Shown: in pieces, positions 18,255-27,436 of the stretch | How positions within the stretch are numbered: the stretch's first letter is position 1 | Layout of the letters: each line of letters begins with the position of its first letter | Notes under the pieces: model-generated | Told to the model about the DNA's origin: nothing | Databases searched by the model: none | Seen by the model: the letters and a program-made list of their open reading frames with translations, nothing else | Origin: Brassicibacter mesophilus | Lineage (GTDB): Bacteria; Bacillota; Clostridia; Tissierellales; Proteiniboraceae | Assembly (NCBI RefSeq): GCF_050433385.1 | Contig: NZ_JBNPXI010000006.1 | Coordinates: forward strand, 130,641 to 194,640 | Length of the DNA stretch: 64,000 nucleotides | Direction: 5' to 3' | Made by a program: the position numbers and the translations under genes

Positions 18255-19637
18255 TTATTTTAGCATATGAATTGGACTATCTATGGCTCCATGAGCTGCT
18301 TCCATTATTATTTCCGAAAGAGTTGGATGTGGATGAATTGCTTTTGCAAGCTCATGCACTGTTCCTTCAAGCTCCATAGTAGTAACAGCCTCTGCTATCA
18401 TATCTGTAGCATTTGGAGCTAATATATGAACACCTAATATCTCTCCATATTCTTTATCTGCCACAATTTTTACAAAGCCTTCGCTTTCTCCTTCTGCTAG
18501 TGCCTTACCATTAGCACTGAGAGGGAAAGTGCTTACGATAATTTCATGCCCTTTTTCTTTTGCGTCTTCTTCTGTCATTCCTACTACTCCTATTTCAGGA
18601 AAGCCATATATACATGAAGGAACTTTTCTGTATTCAATCTTAGAATCCTTTCCTAGTATATTTTCTACTGCAATTATTCCTTCTGCAGATGCAACATGTG
18701 CTAAGAGATACTTACCGTTTACATCTCCAATAGCATATACTCCTTTTACACTTGTTTCTAATCTTTCATTAGTTACTATGCCTCTTTTATCAATTTCAAG
18801 ACCTAGCTTTTCTAAACCATTTATGTTAGGAGTTCTTCCTACACTTATAAGAATCTTATCTCCAGTAAACTCTTTGCTTTCACCCTTAATATTAACTATT
18901 ACTTTGTTGTTATCTATTTTTTCTATAGATGCACCGTATACAATCTTTACTCCATTGCGTTTGAGGATTCTAGCCATTGTCTTGCTAACATCCTTATCAA
19001 TGCTTGAAAGTATACCTTCTGATCTTTGGAGTATTGTTACATTGCTTCCAAGAGAGTTATATAATGTAGCAAACTCAATACTTACTACACCTGCACCTAT
19101 TACTATAAGCTCTTTAGGAATCTCACTTAGCTCTAGTATGCCTTTGCTTGTTAGTACATATCCATTTTCAATAGCTTCTTTTATTCCATCAATATTGGGT
19201 ATTCTAGGAGATGAACCAGTTGCTATAATAAGATTTTCTACATGCAAAGTTTCTTCATTTACCTTAATAGTGTTTTTATCAATGATTTCACCGTAACCAT
19301 CGTATATATCTACACCGTTTTTCTCAAGCAGCATCTTAACGCCACCAGTCAGTCTTTTTACAACTTGTTCTTTTCTTTTTTGCATATTGGGCCAATTTAT
19401 AGTTATAGTGTTCTTATTCTCTATATCAATACCGTATTTTTCTGAATTAAGAATATTCTCATACACCTTGGCATTCTTTAAAAGTGTCTTTGTAGGAATA
19501 CACCCCCAGTTCAAGCATACTCCACCTAATTCATTTTTTTCTACAATAGCAACTTTGGCTCCCATTTGTGCTGCTTTTATTGCGGCTACATATCCACCTG
19601 GACCAGCTCCTATTATAACTATTTCATATTGTTTCAT
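18255..19637 (-). CDS. lpdA: Dihydrolipoyl dehydrogenase (E3)
   Basis: Reoxidises dihydrolipoamide on E2 with NAD+ (460 aa). The FAD motif IIGAGPGGYVAA (residues 8-19) is followed by the redox-active disulfide GGVCLNWGCIPTK with Cys41 and Cys46. The NAD motif VIGAGVVSIEFA, the second FAD motif VYAIGDVNG and the C-terminal His-Pro-His-Pro-Thr active site (AIHPHPTLSE) are intact. It is the last gene of the pdh operon, 15 bp after the E2 gene, with a strong terminator downstream. There is no fused lipoyl domain, unlike some clostridial E3 proteins. Confidence 0.96.
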   Translation of the reverse strand: MKQYEIVIIGAGPGGYVAAIKAAQMGAKVAIVEKNELGGVCLNWGCIPTKTLLKNAKVYENILNSEKYGIDIENKNTITINWPNMQKRKEQVVKRLTGGVKMLLEKNGVDIYDGYGEIIDKNTIKVNEETLHVENLIIATGSSPRIPNIDGIKEAIENGYVLTSKGILELSEIPKELIVIGAGVVSIEFATLYNSLGSNVTILQRSEGILSSIDKDVSKTMARILKRNGVKIVYGASIEKIDNNKVIVNIKGESKEFTGDKILISVGRTPNINGLEKLGLEIDKRGIVTNERLETSVKGVYAIGDVNGKYLLAHVASAEGIIAVENILGKDSKIEYRKVPSCIYGFPEIGVVGMTEEDAKEKGHEIIVSTFPLSANGKALAEGESEGFVKIVADKEYGEILGVHILAPNATDMIAEAVTTMELEGTVHELAKAIHPHPTLSEIIMEAAHGAIDSPIHMLK

Positions 19638-19652
19638 CGACTGTACACCTCC

Positions 19653-20945
19653 CTAGCTTAATAGCAATAGCATAGGATTGCTAAGGTATTCTTTTAGCTT
19701 AATTAAAAATCTTCCTGCATCTGCTCCATCTATAATTCTGTGGTCTATACTAAGTGATACTGGCATCATGTCTCTTATTACGATTTCATCGTCAACAACA
19801 ACAGGCTTTTTAGCAATCTTACCTATTCCTAATATTGCGCTCTCTGGATATTTAATAACAGGAACACCATATGTTGAGCCTAATGCCCCATAATTCGTAA
19901 TAGAGAATGTTCCTCCACTTAGCTCACTAATACCTATAGTCTTGTTCCTAGCCTTTTCAACAATGCTTTCTAACTCTGACGCTATCTGTAGTATTCCTTT
20001 CTTGTCAGCATCTTTAATTACTGGAACCATTAATCCGTCTGGTGTATCTGTTGCGATACCAATATTATAGTATTTTTTTAATATTATCTCTTCATTCTTT
20101 CCATCAAAGCTGGAGTTAAAAACTGGGAACTGTTTCATAGCTAATACTACAGCTTTTATAACAAATGGCATATATGTTAAGTTTACACCTTGCTCTCTAG
20201 CCATTTCCTTTTGTTCTTTACGAAGATTTACCAGAGCTGATACATCAAAATCATCCATTGTTGTTGCATGTGGAATAATTGATTTTGACAACACCATATT
20301 TTCTGCAATAGTTTTTCTTAGTCTTGAAATAGGAACTCTTTCCACCTCACCACTAACCTTAATTTCATGAGCCTCAGCTGACGCTTTATAGAAAGTATCA
20401 CCAACAGGTTGGATAAACACATCTTGTTTTTTAACTGTACTTTCTTTAGCCTTATAAATATCTTCCTTCATTACTCTTCCAACTGGACCAGTTCCTTTTA
20501 TAGTGTTTATATCTATGCCTAAATCCTTAGCTAGCTTTCTTGCAACTGGAGTAGCTAAAACTTTCTTATCACTAGTAGATCTTTCAGTTTCTTTACCCTC
20601 TTCGCTGCTTTCAATAACTTCTGATGATACTTCTATTTCTCCAACAACTCCGGCACCTTTTTCATCTTCGCTTAATACTTTCTTTTCTTTGCTCTCAGTA
20701 TTTGTTTGACTTCCATCATCTATTTTAACAACGACATCTCCAACATGAATAACATCACCTACATCTGCCATTAACTTCGCAATCTTTCCATTCACAGGAG
20801 ATGGTATATCAGCATTTACCTTGTCAGTTTCTACTAGAAAAAGAGTATCTCCTTCTTTTACAACATCGCCTTCTTTAAACATCCATTTTAAAAGCTTTCC
20901 TTCGTGTATTCCTTCTCCTATATCTGCAAATCTAAAATCATACAT
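19653..20945 (-). CDS. pdhC: Dihydrolipoamide acetyltransferase (E2), pyruvate dehydrogenase complex
   Basis: This is the core of the complex (430 aa). Residues 1-77 form one lipoyl domain with the lipoylated lysine in VETDKVNADIPSP. An acidic/Ser-rich linker leads to the E1/E3-binding domain near residues 129-166 (LATPVARKLAKDLGIDINTIKGTGPVGRVMKEDI). The acyltransferase domain ends with the catalytic SIDHRIIDGADAGRF. It is flanked by E1beta upstream and E3 downstream. Lipoylation presumably uses LplA or another route. Confidence 0.94.
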   Translation of the reverse strand: MYDFRFADIGEGIHEGKLLKWMFKEGDVVKEGDTLFLVETDKVNADIPSPVNGKIAKLMADVGDVIHVGDVVVKIDDGSQTNTESKEKKVLSEDEKGAGVVGEIEVSSEVIESSEEGKETERSTSDKKVLATPVARKLAKDLGIDINTIKGTGPVGRVMKEDIYKAKESTVKKQDVFIQPVGDTFYKASAEAHEIKVSGEVERVPISRLRKTIAENMVLSKSIIPHATTMDDFDVSALVNLRKEQKEMAREQGVNLTYMPFVIKAVVLAMKQFPVFNSSFDGKNEEIILKKYYNIGIATDTPDGLMVPVIKDADKKGILQIASELESIVEKARNKTIGISELSGGTFSITNYGALGSTYGVPVIKYPESAILGIGKIAKKPVVVDDEIVIRDMMPVSLSIDHRIIDGADAGRFLIKLKEYLSNPMLLLLS

Positions 20946-20959
20946 CTAATCACCTCCAA

Positions 20960-21937
20960 TTAAAAACTCACTAATTCTTTTATTTTATCTGATATTTGCT
21001 TCGGTTCTATTATAAAGTGATGCTCGCCTTTTGGTAGGGGTATTGTTATATCAAACCCAGTTAATCTAGTTGGTGGTGCTTCTAGATATAAGAATGCACC
21101 TTCATTAACTATTGAAATCAATTCAGCACCTGGTCCAAATGATTTAACAGCCTCATGAACAACTAAAAATCTTCCTGTTTTTTTAACTGAATCTATTATT
21201 GTTTTCTTATCAATAGGTGATATTGTTCTAAGGTCTATTAGTTCGACGCTAATTCCATCACCTTCTATATCTTTAATAGCTTTCTGCACTTCTCTAACTA
21301 GTGCTCCCCACGCTACAACTGTGATATCCTTTCCAGTTTGCACAATTTTAGCTTTTCCTATTGGCACTGTATAGTCTTCTTCGGGAACCTCTTGTTTAAA
21401 AGCTCTATATATTCTTTTAGGCTCTAGGAATATTACTGGATCTGGATCTCTTATTGCGGATAAAATCAATCCTTTTGTATCATAAGGAGTAGATGGAATA
21501 ACTACCTTTAATCCAGGAATATGTGCAAATAAGGTTTCTGGACTCTCTGAGTGGTGCTCAAGAGCTCTTATTCCACCTCCATATGGCATCCTTATGACCA
21601 TCGGTAAATTATATTTTCCTCTTGTTCTATTTCTCATTCTAGCTACATGAGCCACAATTTGATTATAAGCTGGAAGCATGAATCCTGAAAACTGCATTTC
21701 AACTACAGGTTTAAGTCCATTTATAGCCATACCAACAGCACTTCCTACTATCCCAGCTTCAGCTAACGGTGTATCAAAGCATCTATCCTTTCCAAACTTC
21801 GCTTGAAGTCCTGCTGTTGCTCTAAAAACCCCTCCTTCAAATCCAACATCTTCTCCATACACTATTACAGATTTATCTCTTTCCATTTCCTGCTCTAACG
21901 CCTTTGTCAAAGCTCCTATATTATTTAGTAAAGCCAT
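20960..21937 (-). CDS. pdhB: Pyruvate dehydrogenase E1 component, beta subunit
   Basis: This is the transketolase-type beta chain (325 aa) that completes the thiamine-diphosphate site with PdhA. Family landmarks are VYGEDVGFEGGVFRATAGL, the DTPLAEAGIVGSAVGMA stretch with the conserved Glu, MPYGGGIRALEHHSES and the C-terminal ITIPLPKGEHHFIIEP. Its start shares one base with the pdhA stop, so the two subunits are translationally coupled. Confidence 0.94.
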   Translation of the reverse strand: MALLNNIGALTKALEQEMERDKSVIVYGEDVGFEGGVFRATAGLQAKFGKDRCFDTPLAEAGIVGSAVGMAINGLKPVVEMQFSGFMLPAYNQIVAHVARMRNRTRGKYNLPMVIRMPYGGGIRALEHHSESPETLFAHIPGLKVVIPSTPYDTKGLILSAIRDPDPVIFLEPKRIYRAFKQEVPEEDYTVPIGKAKIVQTGKDITVVAWGALVREVQKAIKDIEGDGISVELIDLRTISPIDKKTIIDSVKKTGRFLVVHEAVKSFGPGAELISIVNEGAFLYLEAPPTRLTGFDITIPLPKGEHHFIIEPKQISDKIKELVSF

Positions 21938-23025
21938 TATTTCACACCCTCCTCTTCAATATACTTTTTATATTCTTCATATTGCTCAATCAGGTTTGGA
22001 GTCATTTCAGAGTATGTGAATTTAAAAATATCTTCTAAAGGCACTAAGCCTGAGTTCTCCACTTTCTTGAATGTGTCGCCTACATGGCTTTCAAATTCTT
22101 CAATCTGTTTTTGTTCCTTTTCTTCACTCCATAAACCTTTATCTATCAGGTATTTCTTAAATCTTATAAGTGGATCCTTAATACTCCATTCATCTACTTC
22201 TTTATCATCTCTATATATTGTAGGATCATCTGATGTTGTATGTGGTCCTAATCTATATGTCACTGCCTCTATGAGTGTTGGACCTTCACCATTTCTTGCC
22301 CTATCAATAGCCTCTTTAGTAGCAGCATAAACTGCTAAAACATCATTACCATCAACTTGGATTCCGGGTAATCCATAGGCCACAGCTTTTTGAGCTAATG
22401 TCTTAGCCTTTGTCTGTGAGCTTCTAGGCACCGAAATAGCCCATTGATTGTTCTGTATTATAAAAACAGTTGGTGTGTTAAAGGCTCCTGCAAAATTTAA
22501 AGCCTCATGAAATTCTCCTTGTGATGTTCCTCCATCACCAACATATGCAATAGCTACGTCTTTTTCTCCTTTTATTTTACTTGCCATAGATATTCCAACA
22601 GCATGATTCAGTTGAGAAGCTATAGGAACTGATATAGGAAGCATCTTAACATCATCAGGAAACTTACTTCCATTTTCATTCCCATACCAGTAGAGATATA
22701 TATTTTCTAACGATACACCTTTATATAGCCATGCTCCTATCTCTCTAAAAGCTGGTACAAGCCAGTCAGTTTTTTCAGCAGGAGCAATTGAACCAACCTG
22801 TGCAGCCTCTTGTCCTCTATTAGGTGCATAAGTTAGCATTCTTCCTTGGCGCTGGTATTGTAATGCCTTTATATCGGCTATTCTTGATAACAGCATAGTT
22901 TTATACATTTCTATCAATATATCTTCTTGTATATTTGGTTCTAAATCTCTTTCAATTACACTGCCTTCTATATCTAATATTTGAAGCATTTTATCTTCAA
23001 GTGGATTATATTTGTCAATAAGCAT
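21937..23025 (-). CDS. pdhA: Pyruvate dehydrogenase E1 component, alpha subunit
   Basis: Carries out the thiamine-dependent decarboxylation of pyruvate (362 aa). The ThDP motif is GDGGTSQGEFHEALNFAGAF...NN, and the phosphorylation-loop-like region reads RLGPHTTSDDPT. Close resemblance to Bacillus PdhA (QRQGRMLTYAPNRGQEAAQVGS, GIPGIQVDGNDVLAVY-like segment) favours pyruvate over acetoin or branched-chain keto acids as substrate. The first gene of a four-gene operon, it starts with ATG after AAGGAGG. Its promoter must lie in the 145 bp before 23170. Confidence 0.92.
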   Translation of the reverse strand: MLIDKYNPLEDKMLQILDIEGSVIERDLEPNIQEDILIEMYKTMLLSRIADIKALQYQRQGRMLTYAPNRGQEAAQVGSIAPAEKTDWLVPAFREIGAWLYKGVSLENIYLYWYGNENGSKFPDDVKMLPISVPIASQLNHAVGISMASKIKGEKDVAIAYVGDGGTSQGEFHEALNFAGAFNTPTVFIIQNNQWAISVPRSSQTKAKTLAQKAVAYGLPGIQVDGNDVLAVYAATKEAIDRARNGEGPTLIEAVTYRLGPHTTSDDPTIYRDDKEVDEWSIKDPLIRFKKYLIDKGLWSEEKEQKQIEEFESHVGDTFKKVENSGLVPLEDIFKFTYSEMTPNLIEQYEEYKKYIEEEGVK

Positions 23026-23127
23026 ATTAGCAATCCTCCTTACAAATTTTGTTTATTGTGTTATTCCATAAATACCCCACTAATATTTAATAAAACTATA
23101 GTTTATTTTTTAACATCTTTATAAACA

Positions 23128-23161
23128 AAAAGAGATAGCTGCCTTAGCAACTATCTCTTTT
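23128..23161 (-). terminator. Terminator between the two-component operon and pdhA
   Basis: AAAAGAGATAG ... CTATCTCTTTT with an inner TGC/GCA pairing forms a hairpin 10 bp after the response regulator stop. T-rich sequence follows on the minus strand. It separates the electron-transfer/two-component transcript from the pdh operon. Confidence 0.85.
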
Positions 23162-23170
23162 AAAGTTATA

Positions 23171-23863
23171 CTAATCTTCTTTTATTTTATATTTGTTCTG
23201 AGGTCTTCCAACTTTGCCGTATTCCAGCTCTAGAACAACTTTTTGTTCCTTTTCAAGGAAATCTAGATATCTTCTTGCAGTAATCCTCGAAACACCTATT
23301 TTTTTTGCCACCTGCTGAGCAGTAAAGGTTTTATCCTTCATCTCTTCCAAAAAACTTAAAACCTTTTCATAAGTGTATTGACTAAAGCCTTTCATGTCGC
23401 CAAGTTCATCAGCGATCTTTTGATTTACTTTTTTTTCATTAAGAATATATTTATCAATATCCTCTTGGTCAAGACAATTATTATTTTCGAGATTTAATTT
23501 TCTGTTTTTATACTGAAGCATTGCCTCTTTAAATCTATCAAATACAAATGGTTTTACTAAATAATCAACTGCTCCATAGCGAAATGCTTCCTCAACTGTA
23601 TCCATACTTCTATCTGCAGTTATAAGAATAACGTCAGATTTTATAGCCTTCATTCGAATCCATTTAAGGAAGTCAAGACCTTTCCCCTGAGGAAAAAATA
23701 TATCAAGTAACACTAAATCTGGCTTACCTTTTACTATACTCTCTTTTGCTTTTTCTATGGAATTAACGCTATCATATAACGTATATCCTTCTATCCTTTT
23801 TAAAAATTTTTCATTAATCTCTCTTACCATAGGGTCATCTTCAACTATAAGAACCTTAATCAA
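23171..23863 (-). CDS. CitB/DcuR-type response regulator
   Basis: This is the cytoplasmic partner of the adjacent sensor kinase (230 aa). The receiver domain (residues 1-120) has the acidic pair VEDD, the phosphoacceptor Asp in PDLVLLDIFFPQGKG, and the conserved Lys in LVKPF. The C-terminal DNA-binding part, TAQQVAKKIGVSRITARRYLDFL, is the helix-turn-helix typical of the CitB/DcuR family. It overlaps the kinase gene by 8 bp. Its targets are unknown; position at the end of the electron-transfer gene run suggests that locus. Confidence 0.9.
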   Translation of the reverse strand: MIKVLIVEDDPMVREINEKFLKRIEGYTLYDSVNSIEKAKESIVKGKPDLVLLDIFFPQGKGLDFLKWIRMKAIKSDVILITADRSMDTVEEAFRYGAVDYLVKPFVFDRFKEAMLQYKNRKLNLENNNCLDQEDIDKYILNEKKVNQKIADELGDMKGFSQYTYEKVLSFLEEMKDKTFTAQQVAKKIGVSRITARRYLDFLEKEQKVVLELEYGKVGRPQNKYKIKED

Positions 23864-25439
23864 ATTTTATCCCCCTTTTCATAGGTATAAAAATATCCCA
23901 AGTTGTTCCATCTCCAGTGATAATATTAATATTACCTCCTGCACTGTCAATGATTTTCTTGACAATATTCAGCCCGAATCCTCTATTCCCTACTTTCGTT
24001 GTATACCCTCTTTCAAATATTTTATTCTTTACTTCATCTTTTATACCAGGTCCATTGTCTTCAACCCAAATATTAAGTCCAGCATCATCAGAATAAATTT
24101 TAACATATATCTTGCCATTCTCAATCTTCACAAGCTCCTCAATGGCATTTTCAATTAAATTTCCTAGAACAGAGCAGATTTCATCAACTGTTATATCTTC
24201 TGGTATTTCTTTTAAATGTGAATCTGGGTCTATTACCATATCGATCTTAGATTCTAACGCTTGATTATACTTTGATAAAAGTATTCCTGCTATATGAACA
24301 TCTTTTATTTTATAAGTCAATGTGCCGAGAATTTCATGTCTTTGTCTAGATAAATCAGAAATATATGTTATAGCCTTGTCATATTCTTCTAACTGTATAA
24401 GTCCAGATATTGTATGCAATTTATTCAGAAACTCATGATTCTGTGCTCTTAAATCATAAGTTAACTTTTTAATCCCTGTCAGTTCTTCAGCCATTTGCTT
24501 TACTTCGGTAAGATCTTGAAAACTAGATACAACACCAATTACTTCGTTTTTGTGATCACGTAATAATGTATGACTACACAATAGTATAATTTTAGGATTA
24601 ATCTTTATTTCTTGGTTATAAATAGATTCTTCGTTTTTCAATGCTTCCATAATATCTCGCATATAAGCAGTATCAAAATTATTAATACTTTTTCCGATAT
24701 CTTCATCGGACAATCCTAATACTTCTTTTGCATGTTTATTAAGTAACAATATATTGCCATCTTGATTTACTGCTATAATACCATATTTTAAACTGTGGAG
24801 AATATTGTCTCTCTGTCCTAACAATAGTGCGATTTCCTTAGGTTCAAGACCAAATATAGTTTTCTTTATGTTATATGACAATAGCGCAGCACTAGCTACA
24901 CCAATAATCAACCCTATTACTAAAGTCATCTTAAAACTGAAAGTATATGAACTGATTTCTTCATATACAGTATTATTAAGAAGTCCGACTAGTACAGCAC
25001 CTACTTGTTCACCATTGTAATAAATTGGGGCAAATGCTCTTATAGCAGATATTAGAACGTTTCTATCAGCAGATATATATGATTCCCCAGTTTCTAGAAC
25101 TCTTTCTTCTCCACCACTAATATATTTTTTTCCTAAATCGTATTCTATTGGATACGAGTACTTTATACCATCCATATCCATAACTATGATATATTGAAAT
25201 CTAGTATCATGCTTAAAGCTTTCAATTTTATCCTGAATAATCCTATAGTCCTTTGTAGTTCCTAGTGTTTCCTTTATAACATCCATAGATGCTATAGTCA
25301 CTGCTAAGTCCATTGCGTTATTTCCCATTTGTGTTTCAATTGTTTTTTCAACTTGCCTAAAGGTTAGGACTCCTATTCCTCCAATTACAGTCACTAGCAA
25401 AATCGTCATAAATAACGTAATTTTATATTGCAGCTTCAT
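23856..25439 (-). CDS. CitA/DcuS-type membrane sensor histidine kinase
   Basis: This is a sensor of 527 aa. A first membrane helix (about 7-27) is followed by an extracytoplasmic PAS/Cache-like sensor to about residue 165, a second helix (about 172-193), a cytoplasmic PAS domain (about 205-310), and the SpoB-type phosphoacceptor helix with the CitA-family box AQNHEFLNKLHTISGLIQL. An ATPase domain with NLIENAIEEL and DNGPGI ends the protein. Its ATG shares one base with the stop of the FMN-binding lipoprotein gene (TAATG), so the two are translationally coupled. The ligand is unknown: DcuS/CitA relatives sense carboxylates, but context suggests a redox or flavin cue. Confidence 0.9.
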   Translation of the reverse strand: MKLQYKITLFMTILLVTVIGGIGVLTFRQVEKTIETQMGNNAMDLAVTIASMDVIKETLGTTKDYRIIQDKIESFKHDTRFQYIIVMDMDGIKYSYPIEYDLGKKYISGGEERVLETGESYISADRNVLISAIRAFAPIYYNGEQVGAVLVGLLNNTVYEEISSYTFSFKMTLVIGLIIGVASAALLSYNIKKTIFGLEPKEIALLLGQRDNILHSLKYGIIAVNQDGNILLLNKHAKEVLGLSDEDIGKSINNFDTAYMRDIMEALKNEESIYNQEIKINPKIILLCSHTLLRDHKNEVIGVVSSFQDLTEVKQMAEELTGIKKLTYDLRAQNHEFLNKLHTISGLIQLEEYDKAITYISDLSRQRHEILGTLTYKIKDVHIAGILLSKYNQALESKIDMVIDPDSHLKEIPEDITVDEICSVLGNLIENAIEELVKIENGKIYVKIYSDDAGLNIWVEDNGPGIKDEVKNKIFERGYTTKVGNRGFGLNIVKKIIDSAGGNINIITGDGTTWDIFIPMKRGIKFD

Positions 25440-25792
25440 TATGATACCGCCTTATATGCTTTCTTCAGTCCATCTTTTATTGCATCAATGAGTCCATGAC
25501 TTGTATATGAAGCCCCTGCAACTACGTCAACATCAGCACTATTAGTCTTTATAACCTTTTTTGGTATTTTATCATATACAATCTTTGCAAGTTCAGGCAT
25601 TTCATATTCTTCAATTATTTTTATATCCAAGATAGAATATTCATCTGTTGTAACAATAACTTTTATTGGACCATGGTGGCCTTGTCCTACACCTTCATAC
25701 TCTCCTGCTTCATATAATACTTTCTCATTCTTGCAGCTTAATAACAGTGATGCAGACATGATTGCTATAAATAGAATAACGGTCTTTTTCAT
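25439..25792 (-). CDS. Small FMN-binding-domain lipoprotein
   Basis: The 117-aa protein has a signal peptide ending in LLSC, so Cys20 would be lipid-modified, and a single FMN_bind domain. The flavinylation-type motif DVVAGASYTSHGLIDAIKDGL resembles the S/T-G-A-T/S site at which ApbE attaches FMN through phosphoester. It is expected on the outer membrane face as a one-flavin electron carrier. It lies between the ABC permease gene and the sensor kinase, overlapping the latter by one base. The ApbE needed to load FMN is encoded at 33246. Confidence 0.85.
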   Translation of the reverse strand: MKKTVILFIAIMSASLLLSCKNEKVLYEAGEYEGVGQGHHGPIKVIVTTDEYSILDIKIIEEYEMPELAKIVYDKIPKKVIKTNSADVDVVAGASYTSHGLIDAIKDGLKKAYKAVS

Positions 25793-25887
25793 ATATATTC
25801 CCCCTTACTAAATACGAGCTGCTAGTAAGTTTAAATATTAACCTTATAATTCCATTATAACATGTTTGGCATTTATTTAACACAAAA

Positions 25888-26631
25888 TCATTTCCACTTG
25901 CAAATAAGGTTCTCCACAATGTCAATAATTATAAAAAAAGAGAGTCCTATCAAGCTTAAAACAATTATACCTGAATACATCTGGATATAATTAACACGCA
26001 TCCATGAGTCCATAATAAAGTAACCCATTCCATACTCTGTTCCGAAATTTTCAGTAAAAAACAATACTGATATGGCTGTTCCTATTCCTATTCTTATTGA
26101 TGTTAGTATAGTTGGTATAATCCCAGGAAGAACTATTTCCTTGACTATCTGGAGATTACTTGCCCCAAGTGAAGTCATGGGGTAATAAACCTCACTAGAC
26201 ATATTTCTGACGTCATCTCTAATGTTAACCACAACTGGAAAAAATGTTATCAATAATATCATTACTATTTTAGTAGACTCACCTAATCCTAAAACCAACA
26301 TCACTATAGGTAGCAGTGCTATTTTAGGTATGGGATAACTAAAATACATCAGTGGTGAAAATATTCTGTCAATCCGCTCAAAATATCCCATAGCAATACC
26401 TAAGGGAACTCCTATAATTAAAGAAAATAATATACCTATAATAATTCTCTTTAAGCTAAACAAAGCATGTACTATGATTTGGCTTTTAAAATCTTTCAGT
26501 ATGTTCATTAAAATGGTATGCACAGGAGGAAATATATTATTATTAGCTATTAATCCAAATATCTCCCACACTATGACTATAATTAAAAAAGATAAAATGT
26601 AATTGATCGTCTTAGTATCTTTAAGCCTCAT
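25888..26631 (-). CDS. ABC transporter permease, SsuC/TauC/ThiX-like
   Basis: This 247-aa integral membrane protein has about six hydrophobic segments and a BPD_transp_1 core. The EAA loop reads YYPMTSLGASNLQIVKEIVLPGIIPTILTSIRIGIG. It overlaps the ATPase gene by 11 bp. The only substrate-binding protein of matching type in the window is the SsuA-like lipoprotein at 34327, in the divergent operon. Substrates of this family include sulfonates, thiamine precursors and riboflavin (RibXY type), so the cargo is undecided. Confidence 0.88.
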   Translation of the reverse strand: MRLKDTKTINYILSFLIIVIVWEIFGLIANNNIFPPVHTILMNILKDFKSQIIVHALFSLKRIIIGILFSLIIGVPLGIAMGYFERIDRIFSPLMYFSYPIPKIALLPIVMLVLGLGESTKIVMILLITFFPVVVNIRDDVRNMSSEVYYPMTSLGASNLQIVKEIVLPGIIPTILTSIRIGIGTAISVLFFTENFGTEYGMGYFIMDSWMRVNYIQMYSGIIVLSLIGLSFFIIIDIVENLICKWK

Positions 26632-27379
26632 AATTTTTTACCTCTTTTAAAATATCTCTAAGTCTTTTGTTCATTTCACCATGTTCTTTGTTCATAGCAC
26701 AGCAAGTCTTCCCGAAAAAAGGATTATCTATTATTTTTACTATTGTCCCTGGAGCTGGTGAAAAAACTGCAATCTTGTTTCCAAGATAAATAGCCTCATT
26801 TATATCATGAGTAACTAGAATAGTTGTCACTTTTTTTTCTTTCCATATTCCCATAAACATCTTCTGAACCTCTTCTCTTGTCAATGCATCTAATGCTGAA
26901 AAAGGTTCATCCATTAAAATTAATTCTGGAGCTAATAAAAAAGCTCTAGCAAGTGAGACTCTTTGTCTTTGGCCTCCACTTAGTTGCTTTGGATATCTCT
27001 TTACACATTCTTCTATTCCAAGTTTTTTGATAATATCATAGTACATATCGCTATCAAAATTATGTTTACCATCTTTAATTTTCTTGGAAAGCAAAATGTT
27101 TTTCTTAACAGTTTTCCATTCTATTAGTCCATAATTTTGTGGAATAAACCCAATTCTATTGTTCTTAGGATCAACAGGTTTATTATTAATTAGTGCTTGC
27201 CCTTCATAATCTCTGATTATTCCAGCAAGAACCTTTAGAAGAGTAGATTTACCCCCTCCAGACGGCCCAATTATTGCACATATCTGACCATCTTCTATCT
27301 CTAGATTTATATTATGAAGAGCTTTAACACATTTATCTTTATTCTTATACTCTACTGATAGATTAGAAATAGATATCAT
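26621..27379 (-). CDS. ABC transporter ATPase, SsuB/TauB-like
   Basis: This is the ATPase subunit (252 aa) of the nitrate/sulfonate/taurine-type importer. Walker A is GPSGGGKST, the Q-loop is QNYGLIEW, the signature LSGGQRQRVSLARAFL, Walker B LILMDEPFSALD, and the switch His is in VTHDINEA. It sits 58 bp after ubiA and overlaps the permease gene. Its place in a quinone/flavin gene run suggests import of a flavin or quinone-headgroup precursor, which is inference. Confidence 0.9.
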   Translation of the reverse strand: MISISNLSVEYKNKDKCVKALHNINLEIEDGQICAIIGPSGGGKSTLLKVLAGIIRDYEGQALINNKPVDPKNNRIGFIPQNYGLIEWKTVKKNILLSKKIKDGKHNFDSDMYYDIIKKLGIEECVKRYPKQLSGGQRQRVSLARAFLLAPELILMDEPFSALDALTREEVQKMFMGIWKEKKVTTILVTHDINEAIYLGNKIAVFSPAPGTIVKIIDNPFFGKTCCAMNKEHGEMNKRLRDILKEVKNYEA

Positions 27380-27436
27380 ATTATCACACCTAAATTTAGT
27401 TTTCTCTTATCTTTTTTATTCATATTCATGGACTAT

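Noticed and set aside
18529..19296. Long (255-codon) plus-strand frame opposite lpd
   Set aside because: Antisense shadow of a fully recognisable dihydrolipoyl dehydrogenase; Ser/Pro/Leu-rich composition typical of mirrored coding frames.
21937..23025. Acetoin or branched-chain keto acid dehydrogenase E1
   Set aside because: The alpha subunit follows Bacillus PdhA closely through the QRQGR and GIQVDG regions, and no acetoin or leucine-catabolism genes adjoin it.
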